Counted from the first letter of the stretch, positions 26,096 to 38,026 are shown. The stretch is DNA of 64,000 nucleotides from an uncultured Faecalibacterium sp. (GCA_934561115.1 CAKTFS010000003.1:1-64000); one strand, 5' to 3'. Notes: generated from the letters alone by a model not told the origin. A program made the numbers and translations.

Positions 26096-27345
26096 GCCTC
26101 CTCGATCTCAATGGTCACTTCGTCCACGGGGGCTCTGTCCAGCAGCACTCTGGGCAGGGCAATGCGCTCCATCTCGCCGGGGGCAAGGCGGTCGCGCTTG
26201 AAGCGTGCGATCACCGTGTCACCGCTCTTGACAAGGATGGTGCTCCTGCCGCAGATGCGGCGGACGCGGAAGGACACGTTGGTGCTCTTTTCCACGCCTT
26301 CCAGACGGATGCGCTGCGGCAGGGTGTAGCCAAGGTCTGCGCCGGGCTTCACGGTCAGCACGCGCCCCTCGGCCACAGGGCCGTTCTGGACGTAGTTGGC
26401 AGCGGCCACACCGGCCAGCTCGCTCTCGCCGGAAACAAAGTCCACCAGATCATGCACCTGCACCACGTTGCCGCAGGCAAACACGCCGGGGATGCTGGTC
26501 TCCATGTTCTCGTACACGATGGCGCCCTTGGTGCGGGGATCCATCTCGATGCCGGCCTGTTTGGTCAGCTCGTTTTCGGGGATCAGGCCCACGCTCAGCA
26601 GAATTGTGTCCACGTCGAACTCCATCTCGGTGCCGGGGATGGGCTTGCGGTCGGGACCAATCTCGGCCACGATAGCCTTTTCTACACGGTCCTTGCCCTG
26701 AATATCCACGATAGTGTGGGAGAGGTACAGGGGGATGTCAAAGTCGTTCAGGCACTGCACGATGTTGCGGGTCAGGCCGCCGGAGTAGGGCATCACCTCT
26801 ACACAGGCCAGCACCTTTGCGCCCTCAAGGGTCATGCGGCGGGCCATGATCAGACCGATATCGCCGCTGCCGAGGATCAGCACCCGCTTGCCCACCAGAT
26901 AGCCTTCCATGTTCACATACCGCTGTGCGGCACCGGCGGTGTATACACCGGCAGGGCGGGTGCCCGGGGTGCCGATGGCACCGCGGGTGCGCTCGCGGCA
27001 GCCCATGCCCAGCACGATGCTCTTGGCTTCGATGATCTGGTAGCCGTACTCCTTGGAGACGCAGTGCACCTTTTTGTCCGGGGTCACTTCCAGCACCATG
27101 GTGTCCAGCTGCACCTTTACGCCGGTGTCCTTGAGCATCTCAATAAAGCGCCCGGCGTACTCCGGGCCGGTGAGCTGCTCGCCAAAGCGGTGCAGACCAA
27201 AGCCGTTGTGGATGCACTGGTTCAGAATACCGCCCAGCTCCTTGTCGCGCTCCAGAATGAGGATGTCGCGCAGACCGCTTTCCCATGCCTTGCAGGCAGC
27301 AGCAAGACCCGCAGGGCCGCCGCCGATAATGACCAGATCAACCAT
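26092..27345 (-). CDS. FAD-dependent pyridine-nucleotide oxidoreductase (GlpB-like role)
   Basis: This 417-residue flavoprotein has an N-terminal FAD Rossmann motif LVIIGGGPAGLAAACKA, a second nucleotide-binding motif RVLILGSGDIGLIMA (about 154-168), and the C-terminal FAD motif with PGVFACGNVVQVHDLVDF. It is the middle gene of the GlpA-like/oxidoreductase/DUF1667 trio and probably passes electrons from glycerol-3-phosphate oxidation to a carrier. The neighbours overlap by 8 bp upstream and 4 bp downstream. Confidence 0.88.
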   Translation of the reverse strand: MVDLVIIGGGPAGLAAACKAWESGLRDILILERDKELGGILNQCIHNGFGLHRFGEQLTGPEYAGRFIEMLKDTGVKVQLDTMVLEVTPDKKVHCVSKEYGYQIIEAKSIVLGMGCRERTRGAIGTPGTRPAGVYTAGAAQRYVNMEGYLVGKRVLILGSGDIGLIMARRMTLEGAKVLACVEVMPYSGGLTRNIVQCLNDFDIPLYLSHTIVDIQGKDRVEKAIVAEIGPDRKPIPGTEMEFDVDTILLSVGLIPENELTKQAGIEMDPRTKGAIVYENMETSIPGVFACGNVVQVHDLVDFVSGESELAGVAAANYVQNGPVAEGRVLTVKPGADLGYTLPQRIRLEGVEKSTNVSFRVRRICGRSTILVKSGDTVIARFKRDRLAPGEMERIALPRVLLDRAPVDEVTIEIEEA

Positions 27346-28783
27346 TGCTCTTTCCTCCTACCTTCGTTTCGCTGACCAGAACGTTCGAGCCGTTCTTGTC
27401 CTGCAGGATGTCCAAGGGGTCTATACCCAGCTCACGGCTGATAAGCTCCAGCACGCGGGGGCCGCAGAAGCCGCCCTGGCAGCGGCCCATGCCTGCACCG
27501 GCGCGGCGCTTGACGCCGTCGATGGTGTTGGCGGGCACCTCGCTGTGGAGGGCTGCCAAGATCTCGCCCTCGGTGATGGTCTCGCAGCGGCAGATGACCC
27601 GGCCGTAGGCGGGCTGCTCCTTGACTAGCGCGGCCTTTTCCTCTGCGGAGAGCTCCTTGAAGCGGATGTGGCGACGGCCATCCTTGTAATCGGCCTTTTC
27701 CGCGCCCAGAACGCCGCGCTGCTGCAGGATGGCAACGGCTTCCTCAGCAACTGCCGGGGCAGCGGACAGGCCGGGGCTCTTCATGCCGGCCAGATCGATC
27801 CAGCCGGGTGCTTCCGGCTCCTCGCCAATAATAAAGTCGTCCACGTCCAGATTGGCGCGCACGCCCGCAAAGCTGCGGATGGACTCGCCAAAGTTGATGC
27901 TGGGCACGCTGCGCTGGGCAGTGGTCTTGACAAATTCCAGACCGCTGCTGGTGCAGGAGGTGTTGTTGCCCTCCACCGGCTCCGCGTTGGGGCCGACGAT
28001 CAGGTTGCCATGCACGGTGGGTGCCACCAGCACGCCCTTGCCCAGTTCGTTGGGGCACTGGAAGATGACGTGGCTCACGCGGGTGCCCTCGCTCTTGTCC
28101 AGCAGGTAGTACTCGCCCCGGGTGGGGATGATGCGGAAGTTGGCGGGCTCCACCATGGAGTGCACCTTGTCCGCCCAGATACCGGCAGCGTTGATGACGC
28201 AGCGGGTCTCCACCGTGCCGCCGGGCACGGTCAGGCGGTAGCCGCCCTCGATGGCTTCGGCATCGGTCACCTTGCAGTTGCGGCGCAGCTCCACACCGTT
28301 GCGCACCGCCACCTCGGTCATGGCCAGTGCGTACTCCCATGGGTTTACGATGGCGGCGCTGGGTGCCCACAGTGCACCGCAGACCTTCTCGGAGAGGTTC
28401 GGCTCCATGGCAAGGGTCTCTTCCCGGGAAAGGATCTTCATGCCGGGCACGCCGTTGGCGGTGCCGTTCTCGAACAGATGCTGCAGGTGGGGCAGTTCCT
28501 TTTCGTCCAGTGCCAGCACCAGCGAACCGCACTGCTTATAGGAGACATCCAGCCTTGCGCAGATCTCCTTGGCCAGCGCCACGCCGCGCACGTTCAGCCG
28601 TGCCATACGGGTGCCGGGGGCGGGGTCGTAGCCTGCGTGGAGAATGGCGCTGTTGGCTTTGGTGGTGCAGTCTGCCACATCGTTCTCGGCCTCAAGGATG
28701 ACCACCTTGTTGTCGTAGCGCGACAGCGCGTAGGCGGCAGCGGCACCGATGACACCACAGCCGATGATTGCTACATCATACAT
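27338..28783 (-). CDS. glycerol-3-phosphate dehydrogenase-type FAD oxidoreductase
   Basis: This 481-residue protein has a DAO-type FAD domain (MYDVAIIGCGVIGAAAAYAL) and a C-terminal BFD-like [2Fe-2S] domain (CRCETITEGEIL, then GRCQGGFCG). This is the GlpA layout of anaerobic glycerol-3-phosphate dehydrogenases. A longer reading to 28918 would translate through the leader terminator. The ATG at 28783 follows a perfect AGGAGG and is preferred. The leader carries a GlpP-type terminator, which supports glycerol-3-phosphate as substrate. Confidence 0.87.
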   Translation of the reverse strand: MYDVAIIGCGVIGAAAAYALSRYDNKVVILEAENDVADCTTKANSAILHAGYDPAPGTRMARLNVRGVALAKEICARLDVSYKQCGSLVLALDEKELPHLQHLFENGTANGVPGMKILSREETLAMEPNLSEKVCGALWAPSAAIVNPWEYALAMTEVAVRNGVELRRNCKVTDAEAIEGGYRLTVPGGTVETRCVINAAGIWADKVHSMVEPANFRIIPTRGEYYLLDKSEGTRVSHVIFQCPNELGKGVLVAPTVHGNLIVGPNAEPVEGNNTSCTSSGLEFVKTTAQRSVPSINFGESIRSFAGVRANLDVDDFIIGEEPEAPGWIDLAGMKSPGLSAAPAVAEEAVAILQQRGVLGAEKADYKDGRRHIRFKELSAEEKAALVKEQPAYGRVICRCETITEGEILAALHSEVPANTIDGVKRRAGAGMGRCQGGFCGPRVLELISRELGIDPLDILQDKNGSNVLVSETKVGGKSNG

Positions 28784-28845
28784 TGTTCTTTTCCTCCTGT
28801 CCGTTCTGCCTTGGCCCGTCGGGAGCCGGGCAGCTGTTGATCGTA

Positions 28846-28895
28846 CAAAAAAAGAGCGAAACAAACAAAGGCAACTGCCCTTGTCCGTTTCGCTC
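28846..28895 (-). terminator. conditional terminator in the glp leader, probable GlpP target
   Basis: On the minus strand a 20-bp stem (5' arm GAGCGAAACGGACAAGGGCA, with several G-U pairs) has a 2-nt loop and is followed directly by seven U residues. It lies 60 bp before the GlpA-like gene and downstream of its promoter. GlpP proteins antiterminate such leaders when glycerol 3-phosphate is present. Confidence 0.85.
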
Positions 28896-28929
28896 ATATC
28901 TCTTGAAACAAACAGCACTTGTTAAGCTT

Positions 28930-28958
28930 ATGATACCCTCTCTCTGCACAAAAAGCAA
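28930..28958 (-). promoter_or_regulatory. promoter of the GlpA-like operon
   Basis: On the minus strand TTGCTT (28958-28953), a 17-bp spacer and TATCAT (28935-28930) lie just upstream of the leader terminator. It gives a leader of about 140 nt. Confidence 0.65.
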
Positions 28959-29022
28959 GGTATTTTGCACTTTTTGTGAAACCCTTACAAAAAACACCTG
29001 CTGCTTTTGCGCAGAATGCGGG

Positions 29023-29589
29023 TCACATATCCCACACGGCCTGATTGGTGGTGGAAATGGCAGTGATTCCGGCTTCCAGTGCGGCCATCACGTCCTCTTT
29101 ATCCGCAATAAGGCCGCCGGCGAGCACCGGCACCTTGGCGGTAGCGCACACCCGGCGCAGGATCTTGGGCATGGCACCGGGCAGAAGATCCAGACAGTCC
29201 GGCAGGTTTGCGGGGATCTTGTCCAGACTTTCCAGCGCGATGGAATCCAGCAGGAATACCCGCAGGATGGCAGCCAGCCCCAGCTCCTTGGCGCGGCGGA
29301 TGAAGGACTGCCGGGTGGAGATGATGCCGTCTGCCTCGGTGGTATTGCGGATAAAGTCCACTGCCACCTCCTTGCCCGCCAGCCCGGCAATAAGGTCTAC
29401 ATGCACCACGGCAAAGCGCCCGGCTTCGTGGATGCGGCGCACGATGGAGGCAATATTGCAGATATCTCCGTATAATACGAATACCACCCGGATGTTCTCG
29501 TTGGTCAGCGCACTGCAAAGCCCGGCATCGTCCTTGACGGCTGCAATGACCGGCGTTTCCTGAATGGCATCCATCAGCTCCTGCTTCAT
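29023..29589 (-). CDS. glpP: glycerol-3-phosphate responsive antiterminator
   Basis: This 188-residue barrel-type protein of the GlpP family shows TPVIAAVKDDAGL, FVHVDLIAGL-like AVVHVDLIAGLAGKEVAVDFI, DGIISTR and VLAGGLIADKEDVMAALEAGITAISTT. In Bacillus GlpP binds glycerol 3-phosphate and the leader mRNA of glpD to prevent termination. Start at 29589 is chosen for the GGAGG 5-10 bp upstream. It lies just before the glp operon whose leader contains a matching terminator. Confidence 0.92.
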   Translation of the reverse strand: MKQELMDAIQETPVIAAVKDDAGLCSALTNENIRVVFVLYGDICNIASIVRRIHEAGRFAVVHVDLIAGLAGKEVAVDFIRNTTEADGIISTRQSFIRRAKELGLAAILRVFLLDSIALESLDKIPANLPDCLDLLPGAMPKILRRVCATAKVPVLAGGLIADKEDVMAALEAGITAISTTNQAVWDM

Positions 29590-29624
29590 AGCTTTCCTCC
29601 TGCCCGGCGTTTTGTGGGGCAATT

Positions 29625-30842
29625 TTACTGGTGCTCTGCCAGCCAGCGCAGCGCCATATAGGTGTAGGCTGCTGTGCCGCGGTACAGGACACTGTCATCG
29701 AAGCGTACTTTGGGGTGGTGCTGGCCGTAGGTGTAGCCCTCTTTGGCGTTGCCAGCAGCTAAGAACATACTCACAGTGGGTACCTCGTGGCTGACAAAGG
29801 CAAAGTCCTCGCTGCCGCCGCCGGGCTTGCCGCCGGTGAGCGGGGTCATATCCATAGCGCCCTTGCCCAGCAGCTCGGTCATATAGGTCAGGGCGTTGCT
29901 TGCCAGCGGGGTGTCTACCACCATGCAGGGGCAGTAATCGCTGAACTCCACCTCGGCGGTGCAGCGGTAGGCAGTGGCCACGCCCTGCGCAATTTCAGTC
30001 ATGCGCTGGTGGATGAGGGCACTGACCTTCTGCTCCGGGTCCACGGTGCGGATGGTGCCCCACATATCGGCAGTATCCGGGATGACGTTGGAGGCCTTAC
30101 CGGCTTCGAACCGGCCGGTGGTAAATACGCCGAAGCCTGCGGGGTCCAGCTCGCGGCTGTTGATCTCCTGCAGGGCAATGTGGATGTGCGCCGCTGCGGT
30201 GATGGGGTCGATGCAGGCGTTGGGCATGGAGCCGTGGCCGCCCTTGCCGTGCACAACGATGTGGTACTGCTCGCAGCTGGCCATGGTGATGCCGCCGCCC
30301 GGCACCAGCACCATACCGGCGGGCAGGGGCATCCCGGCCAGTACATGGAACATGACCGCTGCGTCCACCTTGGGGTTCTCCAGCAGGCCGCTGTTTATCA
30401 TGTCCAGCGAACCCTGAAAGATCTCCTCTGCGGGCTGGAACTCCAGCTTTACCGTGCCCTCGATCTCGTCCTCGTGCTCCTTGAGCAGCTTGGCTGCACC
30501 CAGCACCATGGCGGTGTGCATATCGTGGCCGCAGCCGTGCATCTTGCCGGGCAGCTCAGAGGAAAACTCCTCGCCGGATTCCTCCTGCAGGGGCAGCGCG
30601 TCCATATCGCCGCGCAGCAGGATCACCTTGCCGGGACGCTTGCCGCCTGCAAGCGCCACCACGCCGCACTTGCCGCAGTCCTGCGGGGCGTAGCCCATCT
30701 CGGTCAGCGCCTTTTTGACCAGTGCCTTGGTCTGGGGCAGGTCAAAGCCCACCTCCGGGTGACGGTGCAGTGTGCGCCGCCATTCCTGCAGCTGAGGTTC
30801 CAGCGCCTTGGCGGCTTCCAACAGTTTTTCCGGTGCGATCAT
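29625..30842 (-). CDS. M20 family metallo-amidohydrolase
   Basis: This 405-residue zinc-dependent hydrolase is of the IAL/HipO branch. It shows LLRGDMDALPLQEESG (about 75-90), MHGCGHDMHTAMVLGAAK (metal ligands, about 101-118), the dimerisation domain (about 185-295) and GGGSEDFAFV near the C-terminus. Relatives hydrolyse N-acyl amino acids, hippurate or similar amides. Substrate is not predictable here. Start at 30842 has GGGAG ahead. It ends 35 bp before glpP, but function gives no clear link. Confidence 0.88.
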   Translation of the reverse strand: MIAPEKLLEAAKALEPQLQEWRRTLHRHPEVGFDLPQTKALVKKALTEMGYAPQDCGKCGVVALAGGKRPGKVILLRGDMDALPLQEESGEEFSSELPGKMHGCGHDMHTAMVLGAAKLLKEHEDEIEGTVKLEFQPAEEIFQGSLDMINSGLLENPKVDAAVMFHVLAGMPLPAGMVLVPGGGITMASCEQYHIVVHGKGGHGSMPNACIDPITAAAHIHIALQEINSRELDPAGFGVFTTGRFEAGKASNVIPDTADMWGTIRTVDPEQKVSALIHQRMTEIAQGVATAYRCTAEVEFSDYCPCMVVDTPLASNALTYMTELLGKGAMDMTPLTGGKPGGGSEDFAFVSHEVPTVSMFLAAGNAKEGYTYGQHHPKVRFDDSVLYRGTAAYTYMALRWLAEHQ

Positions 30843-30873
30843 TGTAAAATCAACTCCCTCTGAATTTATGCGG

Positions 30874-30912
30874 AAAACCCTCTCGGCCATGGCAGAGCTA
30901 TGGCGGGGAGGG
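30874..30912 (-). terminator. terminator after secA
   Basis: On the minus strand CCCTC (30912-30908) and GCCAT pair with ATGGC and GAGGG (30882-30878), and UUUU follows. It separates secA from the M20 gene. Confidence 0.7.
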
Positions 30913-30925
30913 CTTGTCCTTACGG

Positions 30926-33766
<2,841 letters not shown>

Positions 33767-33835
33767 AGGTCACACCTCATAAATCTTAAAATCGGGCTGT
33801 GATGCGCCCGGAATCGCGCATAACAATACAAGTAT

Positions 33836-33864
33836 ATGATACACCAAAGCAGCAGACACGTCAA
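33836..33864 (-). promoter_or_regulatory. promoter of secA
   Basis: On the minus strand TTGACG (33864-33859), a 17-bp spacer and TATCAT (33841-33836) lie about 70 bp before the ATG. Confidence 0.75.
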
Positions 33865-34030
33865 ACCTGCAAGGCTATTTTAGCCCGTTTTTACATGAAC
33901 TTTCTGTAAAAAGATGCTGCAAGCCGTTCACAGATCCCCGGCATCCCGGCTGCACACTTTATTTTCGGCCTATCGCTTTTGGGGGAATCGTGGTAGAATA
34001 GGGCTATCATTGATAGGGAGGGCTGTATTT

Positions 34031-34867
34031 ATGCTCAAACGGCTGCGCACCGCGCACCCCATTCTTTATTGTATCCTGTCCGAGGTGCTGTTCCTTGGCA
34101 GCATGGTCGTGTTCAGCCTGCTGGGCACCATCGTGCTGGCAGCGGCGGGCGCGGACTTTGACACCATGGACGGCTATCTGTTTGGCTCTGTGCAGGAGGT
34201 CGTCGGGCTGGCGGTGGGGCTTTTGCTGCTGGCCCGCACCGGCAGGCTGGATCTGCTGCTGCGGCGCGGCTGCGGCTTTCTGAACGGACTGCTGGTGGGC
34301 ATGTACCCGCTGTTCTTCATCGGGTATACGGCCTGCGGGACACTGGCTTTCAGCCGTCCGGACACGCCGCTGCTGCCGCTGCCCCGCATCCTGACCTTTC
34401 TGCTGAACATGATCCTTGTGGGCGTGGCCGAGGAGCTGGTGTTCCGTGGCATCATTGCCCAGACCCTGCTGGAACGCTACGGCACTGCCCGCGCCGGGGT
34501 GTGGAAGGCCTGCCTGATATCCGGTGTGCTGTTTGGCGCGGCGCACCTGAGCAACCTGATCGGCTCGGCACCTTTTGGCGTGCTGATGCAGTGCGTGTTT
34601 GCGGCTTCGCTGGGCGTGATGTTCGCCGCCATCTACTTCCGCACCGGCAATTTGTGGGTGACGGTGTTCCTGCACAGCGCCATGGACATTGCCGCCATGC
34701 TCGTCGGCGGGCTGTACGGCACCACCAGCGTAGCCGAGAGCGTGAGCGGCTACGATGCCTCGCGGCTGGTGTCGGTGGCGGTGTACCTGATCCCCACTGT
34801 ATTTCTGCTGCGCAAAAAGAAGCTGCCGGAGGTGCAGCTGTACTGGGGCGGCATTGTAAAAAATTAA
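34031..34867 (+). CDS. CPBP family intramembrane metalloprotease
   Basis: This 278-residue membrane protein has about seven to eight helices and the CPBP/CAAX-protease motifs: EELVFRGI (glutamates, about 138-145), the histidine in GAAHLSNLIG (about 168-177), and HSAMDIAAM near 219. Bacterial members process or protect peptides, for example bacteriocin immunity, but no specific role is visible here. Start at 34031 is chosen for the GGGAGGG eight bases upstream rather than an in-frame start 117 bp earlier. A TAGAAT box lies near 33994. Confidence 0.87.
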   Translation: MLKRLRTAHPILYCILSEVLFLGSMVVFSLLGTIVLAAAGADFDTMDGYLFGSVQEVVGLAVGLLLLARTGRLDLLLRRGCGFLNGLLVGMYPLFFIGYTACGTLAFSRPDTPLLPLPRILTFLLNMILVGVAEELVFRGIIAQTLLERYGTARAGVWKACLISGVLFGAAHLSNLIGSAPFGVLMQCVFAASLGVMFAAIYFRTGNLWVTVFLHSAMDIAAMLVGGLYGTTSVAESVSGYDASRLVSVAVYLIPTVFLLRKKKLPEVQLYWGGIVKN

Positions 34868-34888
34868 GGCTTGCGGACAAAAATCTTC

Positions 34889-34917
34889 TTGCAATCTGCT
34901 GTGCAATCTGGTATACT
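34889..34917 (+). promoter_or_regulatory. promoter of rpsO
   Basis: TTGCAA (34889-34894), a 17-bp spacer and TATACT (34912-34917). Transcription would start near 34924. Confidence 0.75.
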
Positions 34918-34931
34918 GTATCTGTTACCGT

Positions 34932-34987
34932 GGCACGGGGCTGGGAGTATGCCCGCTTTTGGGAAAACCGTTTCCCGCCGCTGTGCC
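34932..34987 (+). promoter_or_regulatory. structured rpsO leader
   Basis: Outer arms GGCAC (34932-34936) and GTGCC (34983-34987) enclose GGGAAA-ACCG-TTTCCC (34961-34976). S15 commonly represses its own translation through leader structure in other bacteria. Such a function here is inference. Confidence 0.5.
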
Positions 34988-35023
34988 ATAGGCAGATAAA
35001 TTACTTGAAAGAGGTACTGTATT

Positions 35024-35278
35024 ATGAATAAGCAGGAAGTTATGGCCAAAGTCGCTCTGACCGAGAAGGACACTGGCTCCCCCGAGGTTCAGGTCGCTCT
35101 GCTGACCGCTCACATCAACGAGCTGAACGAGCACCTGAAGAAGAACCCTAACGATCACCACAGCCGCCGCGGTCTGCTGAAGATGGTTGGCCGTCGCCGC
35201 AATCTGCTGGCTTATCTCCAGAAGAAGGACATCGAGCGTTACCGTGCTCTGATCGCAACTCTGGGTCTGCGTAAGTAA
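35024..35278 (+). CDS. rpsO: 30S ribosomal protein S15
   Basis: This 84-residue basic protein shows [23 protein letters not shown] and [22 protein letters not shown], which are diagnostic for S15. It binds 16S rRNA in the platform of the small subunit. It is slightly shorter than the usual 88-89 residues because the C-terminus ends at LGLRK. It is followed by a terminator and then pnp, the conserved rpsO-pnp order. Confidence 0.98.
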   Translation: MNKQEVMAKVALTEKDTGSPEVQVALLTAHINELNEHLKKNPNDHHSRRGLLKMVGRRRNLLAYLQKKDIERYRALIATLGLRK

Positions 35279-35291
35279 TTTTAACGGAGGG

Positions 35292-35325
35292 CAGGTACCG
35301 CAAAGGTACCTGCCCTTTGCTTTAT
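35292..35325 (+). terminator. terminator between rpsO and pnp
   Basis: GGGCAGGTACC-GCAA-AGGTACCTGCCC (about 35291-35317) is followed by TTTGCTTT. The loop is a stable GCAA. Confidence 0.85.
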
Positions 35326-35376
35326 GTATAGCTCCATGTATCCCATGCGCACAAAATAGCGGTGGCAGCGTATTGC

Positions 35377-35428
35377 AGCAGTAAATCGAACGCCTGTGCC
35401 TGCGGGCAGGGGCGCTGGATTTATTGCT
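35377..35428 (+). promoter_or_regulatory. long hairpin in the pnp leader
   Basis: AGCAGTAAATC (35377-35387) pairs with GATTTATTGCT (35418-35428). Inside it CGCCTGTGCC (35391-35400) pairs with GGCAGGGGCG (35405-35414) with one mismatch, closing the loop TGCG. The octamer ATGCGCAC occurs on both sides (35345-35352 and 35432-35439). In enterobacteria pnp mRNA is autoregulated through a leader hairpin. Confidence 0.6.
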
Positions 35429-35488
35429 ATGATGCGCACGCCACAGCTTTTTGGATAGAACGATCCGAAAAACAAGGAGGCAGAAACA

Positions 35489-37630
35489 ATGGCAATCGAA
35501 TTTGGTTCCCGCAAAGAGACCTTTGACAACTTCAAGGTCTACGAAACCATGTTGGCCGGCCGCCCGTTCAAGGTTGAAATGGGCAAGATGTGCGGCCTGT
35601 CCAATGCCAGCGCACTGATCCGCTACGGCGAGACCTGCGTGATGTGCAACGTGGTCATGAGCCCCAAGCCCCGCGAGGGCGTGGATTTCTTCCCGCTGAA
35701 CGTGGAGTACGAGGAAAAGCTCTACGCTGCAGGCCGCATTCCCGGCAGCTTTATGCGCCGTGAGGGCCGCCCCGGCGAGCGCGCCATCCTGACCAGCCGC
35801 GTGGTGGACCGCCCCATGCGCCCGCTGTTCCCCAAGGAGATGCGCAACGACGTGTGCATCACCATGACCGTCATGAGCCTTGACCCGGACTGCAGCCCCG
35901 AGATCGCCGGCATGATCGGCGCTTCTCTGGTGACCGCCGTGTCCGATATCCCGTGGAACGGCCCCATCGGCGGCGTGCAGGTGGGTCTGGTTGACGGCGA
36001 GATCGTGCTGAACCCCACCCAGGAGCAGCGCAAGGTGAGCGACCTTGCCCTGACCGTTGCCGCCACCATGGACAAGATCGTGATGATCGAGGCCGGCGCC
36101 AACGAGGTGGACGAGGACACCATGCTGACCGCTATCAAGACCGCACACGTTGAGATCAAGAAGATCATCGAGTTCATCAACAAGATCGTGGCCGAGCGCG
36201 GCAAGCCGAAGATCGACTTCCAGGTGGTGGGGCTGGACATGGACGTGTTCCACGCCATCCAGAACAAGTATCTGGACGACTTCAAGGCCGCTATGGACAC
36301 CGACGACAAGAACGTGCGTGACGCAGCTCTGCTGCCCATCATGGACAAGATCGCTGAGGAATACCCCGACCTGTCCGCCGCCGATCTGGATCTGGTAAGC
36401 TACAAGATGCAGAAGTTCGTGGTGCGCCGCTGGCTGCTGGACGACGGCAAGCGCGTGGACGGCCGCGGCATCAACGAGATCCGCCCGCTGGCCGCAGAGG
36501 TGGGCATCCTGCCCCGCGTGCACGGCTCCGGTATGTTCACCCGTGGCCAGACGCAGGTGCTTACCACCTGCACGCTGGGCGGCACCAAGGACAACCAGCT
36601 GATGGACGACCTGACCGACGAGCAGACCAAGCGCTATATCCACCACTATAACTTCCCGCCGTACTCCGTGGGCGAGGCACGCGCACCGCGCAGCCCCGGC
36701 CGCCGCGAGATCGGCCACGGCGCACTGGCCGAGCGTGCTCTGGTGCCGGTGCTGCCCTCTCTGGAAGAGTTCCCCTACACCATCCGCTGCGTGTCCGAGG
36801 TGCTCAGCTCCAACGGTTCCACCTCTCAGGCTTCCATCTGCGGCTCTACGCTGGCACTGATGGACGCAGGCGTGCCCATCAAGGCTCCGGTTGCCGGTAT
36901 CTCCTGCGGCCTGATCACCGAGGGCGAGCGCTGGATGACCATGCTGGACATTCAGGGCGTGGAGGACTTCCACGGCGATATGGACTTTAAGGTCGGCGGC
37001 ACCCGCAAGGGCATTACCGCCATCCAGATGGACATCAAGATCGACGGCCTGACCTACGACATCATTGCCGAGGCCTTTGAGAAGTGCCGCAAGGGCCGCC
37101 TGTATATTCTGGACGAGATCATCAAGCCGGTGATCGCCCAGCCCCGTCAGGAGCTGAGCCGTTGGGCACCCAAGATGTTCAGCATGATGATCCCCACCGA
37201 CAAGATCAAGGACGTGATCGGCAAGGGCGGCAAGGTCATTCAGGACATCTGCGCCACCTGCAACTGCAAGATCGACGTGCAGGAGGACGGCCATGTGTTC
37301 GTCTCCGCTGTGGATCAGGAGGACGCAAAGCGCGCCATCTTTACCATCAAGACCATTGTGGAGGACCCCGAGATCGGTGCCATCTACAAGGGCAAGGTGA
37401 CCCGCCTGATGAACTTTGGTGCCTTTGTGGAGATCGCTCCGGGCAAGGAAGGCCTTGTGCACATCTCCAAGCTGGACACCAAGCGCGTGGAGCGGGTAGA
37501 GGACGTGGTTGCCGTGGGCGATGCCATCGTGGTCAAGGTGACCGACATCGACCAGCAGGGCCGCATCAACCTGAGCCGCCGCGACGCCATTCTGGCTCTG
37601 GAAGCCAAAAAGGCCGCCCAGCAGCAGTAA
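35489..37630 (+). CDS. pnp: polynucleotide phosphorylase
   Basis: This 713-residue 3'-to-5' exoribonuclease has two RNase PH domains (about 10-220 and 310-545, with GGTRKGITAIQMDIKIDG), a KH domain (about 555-615, with DVIGKGGKVIQDICATC) and an S1 domain (about 625-700, with YKGKVTRLMNFGAFVEIAPGKEGLVHIS). Lengths are standard. An ACAAGGAGG site precedes the ATG. It degrades mRNA in the cytoplasm, often with RNase J/Y partners in Firmicutes. Confidence 0.98.
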   Translation: MAIEFGSRKETFDNFKVYETMLAGRPFKVEMGKMCGLSNASALIRYGETCVMCNVVMSPKPREGVDFFPLNVEYEEKLYAAGRIPGSFMRREGRPGERAILTSRVVDRPMRPLFPKEMRNDVCITMTVMSLDPDCSPEIAGMIGASLVTAVSDIPWNGPIGGVQVGLVDGEIVLNPTQEQRKVSDLALTVAATMDKIVMIEAGANEVDEDTMLTAIKTAHVEIKKIIEFINKIVAERGKPKIDFQVVGLDMDVFHAIQNKYLDDFKAAMDTDDKNVRDAALLPIMDKIAEEYPDLSAADLDLVSYKMQKFVVRRWLLDDGKRVDGRGINEIRPLAAEVGILPRVHGSGMFTRGQTQVLTTCTLGGTKDNQLMDDLTDEQTKRYIHHYNFPPYSVGEARAPRSPGRREIGHGALAERALVPVLPSLEEFPYTIRCVSEVLSSNGSTSQASICGSTLALMDAGVPIKAPVAGISCGLITEGERWMTMLDIQGVEDFHGDMDFKVGGTRKGITAIQMDIKIDGLTYDIIAEAFEKCRKGRLYILDEIIKPVIAQPRQELSRWAPKMFSMMIPTDKIKDVIGKGGKVIQDICATCNCKIDVQEDGHVFVSAVDQEDAKRAIFTIKTIVEDPEIGAIYKGKVTRLMNFGAFVEIAPGKEGLVHISKLDTKRVERVEDVVAVGDAIVVKVTDIDQQGRINLSRRDAILALEAKKAAQQQ

Positions 37631-37653
37631 AACTTAAACAAACTGCATAAAAC

Positions 37654-37688
37654 AAGAGCCGCTGTACAGTCTGTACAGCGGCTCTTTT
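37654..37688 (+). terminator. terminator after pnp
   Basis: AAGAGCCGCTGTACA pairs with TGTACAGCGGCTCTT around a 3-nt loop and is followed by TT. Confidence 0.88.
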
Positions 37689-37696
37689 GCGTGGAG

Positions 37697-38026
37697 AACC
37701 CTCTCAGGCTCACTGCGTTCGCCAAAAGCTCCCCCGAAGGGGGAGCTTTTGGCGAAACCGGAGACTTTACGTTTAAGCCGAAAGCTTTGCCGCCATGCCA
37801 AAGGCCCCATCTCAGAGGGGGCTGGCTGCGACCAACGGGAGCAGACTGGGGGAGTTTCAGCAGGCACCCCCTCAGTCACGGCTTGCGCCGTGCCAGCTCC
37901 CCCAAGGGGACGCCTTTGGCAATGCCGCAAAGTTTGCCATCACCGCCCAAAGCCGTCCCCTTGGGGAAGGTGGATTGCCGCGAAGCGGCAAGACGGAAGG
38001 GGTAACGCTGCCGTTTACCGTTGCGC
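37697..38026. repeat. cluster of palindromic repeats between pnp and the pilus operon
   Basis: At least three CCCTCAGTC-type units in alternating orientation: near 37697-37756, 37795-37855 (-) and 37868-37925 (+, hairpin CACGGC-TTGC-GCCGTG). A looser relative follows near 37950-38010 with GCCGC/GCGGC arms. No gene is supported in this stretch. Apparent reading frames here are a by-product of the repeats. Confidence 0.7.

Noticed and set aside
27668..28840. 390-codon plus-strand open frame opposite the GlpA-like gene
   Set aside because: It is antisense to a clearly recognisable dehydrogenase and to its leader terminator.
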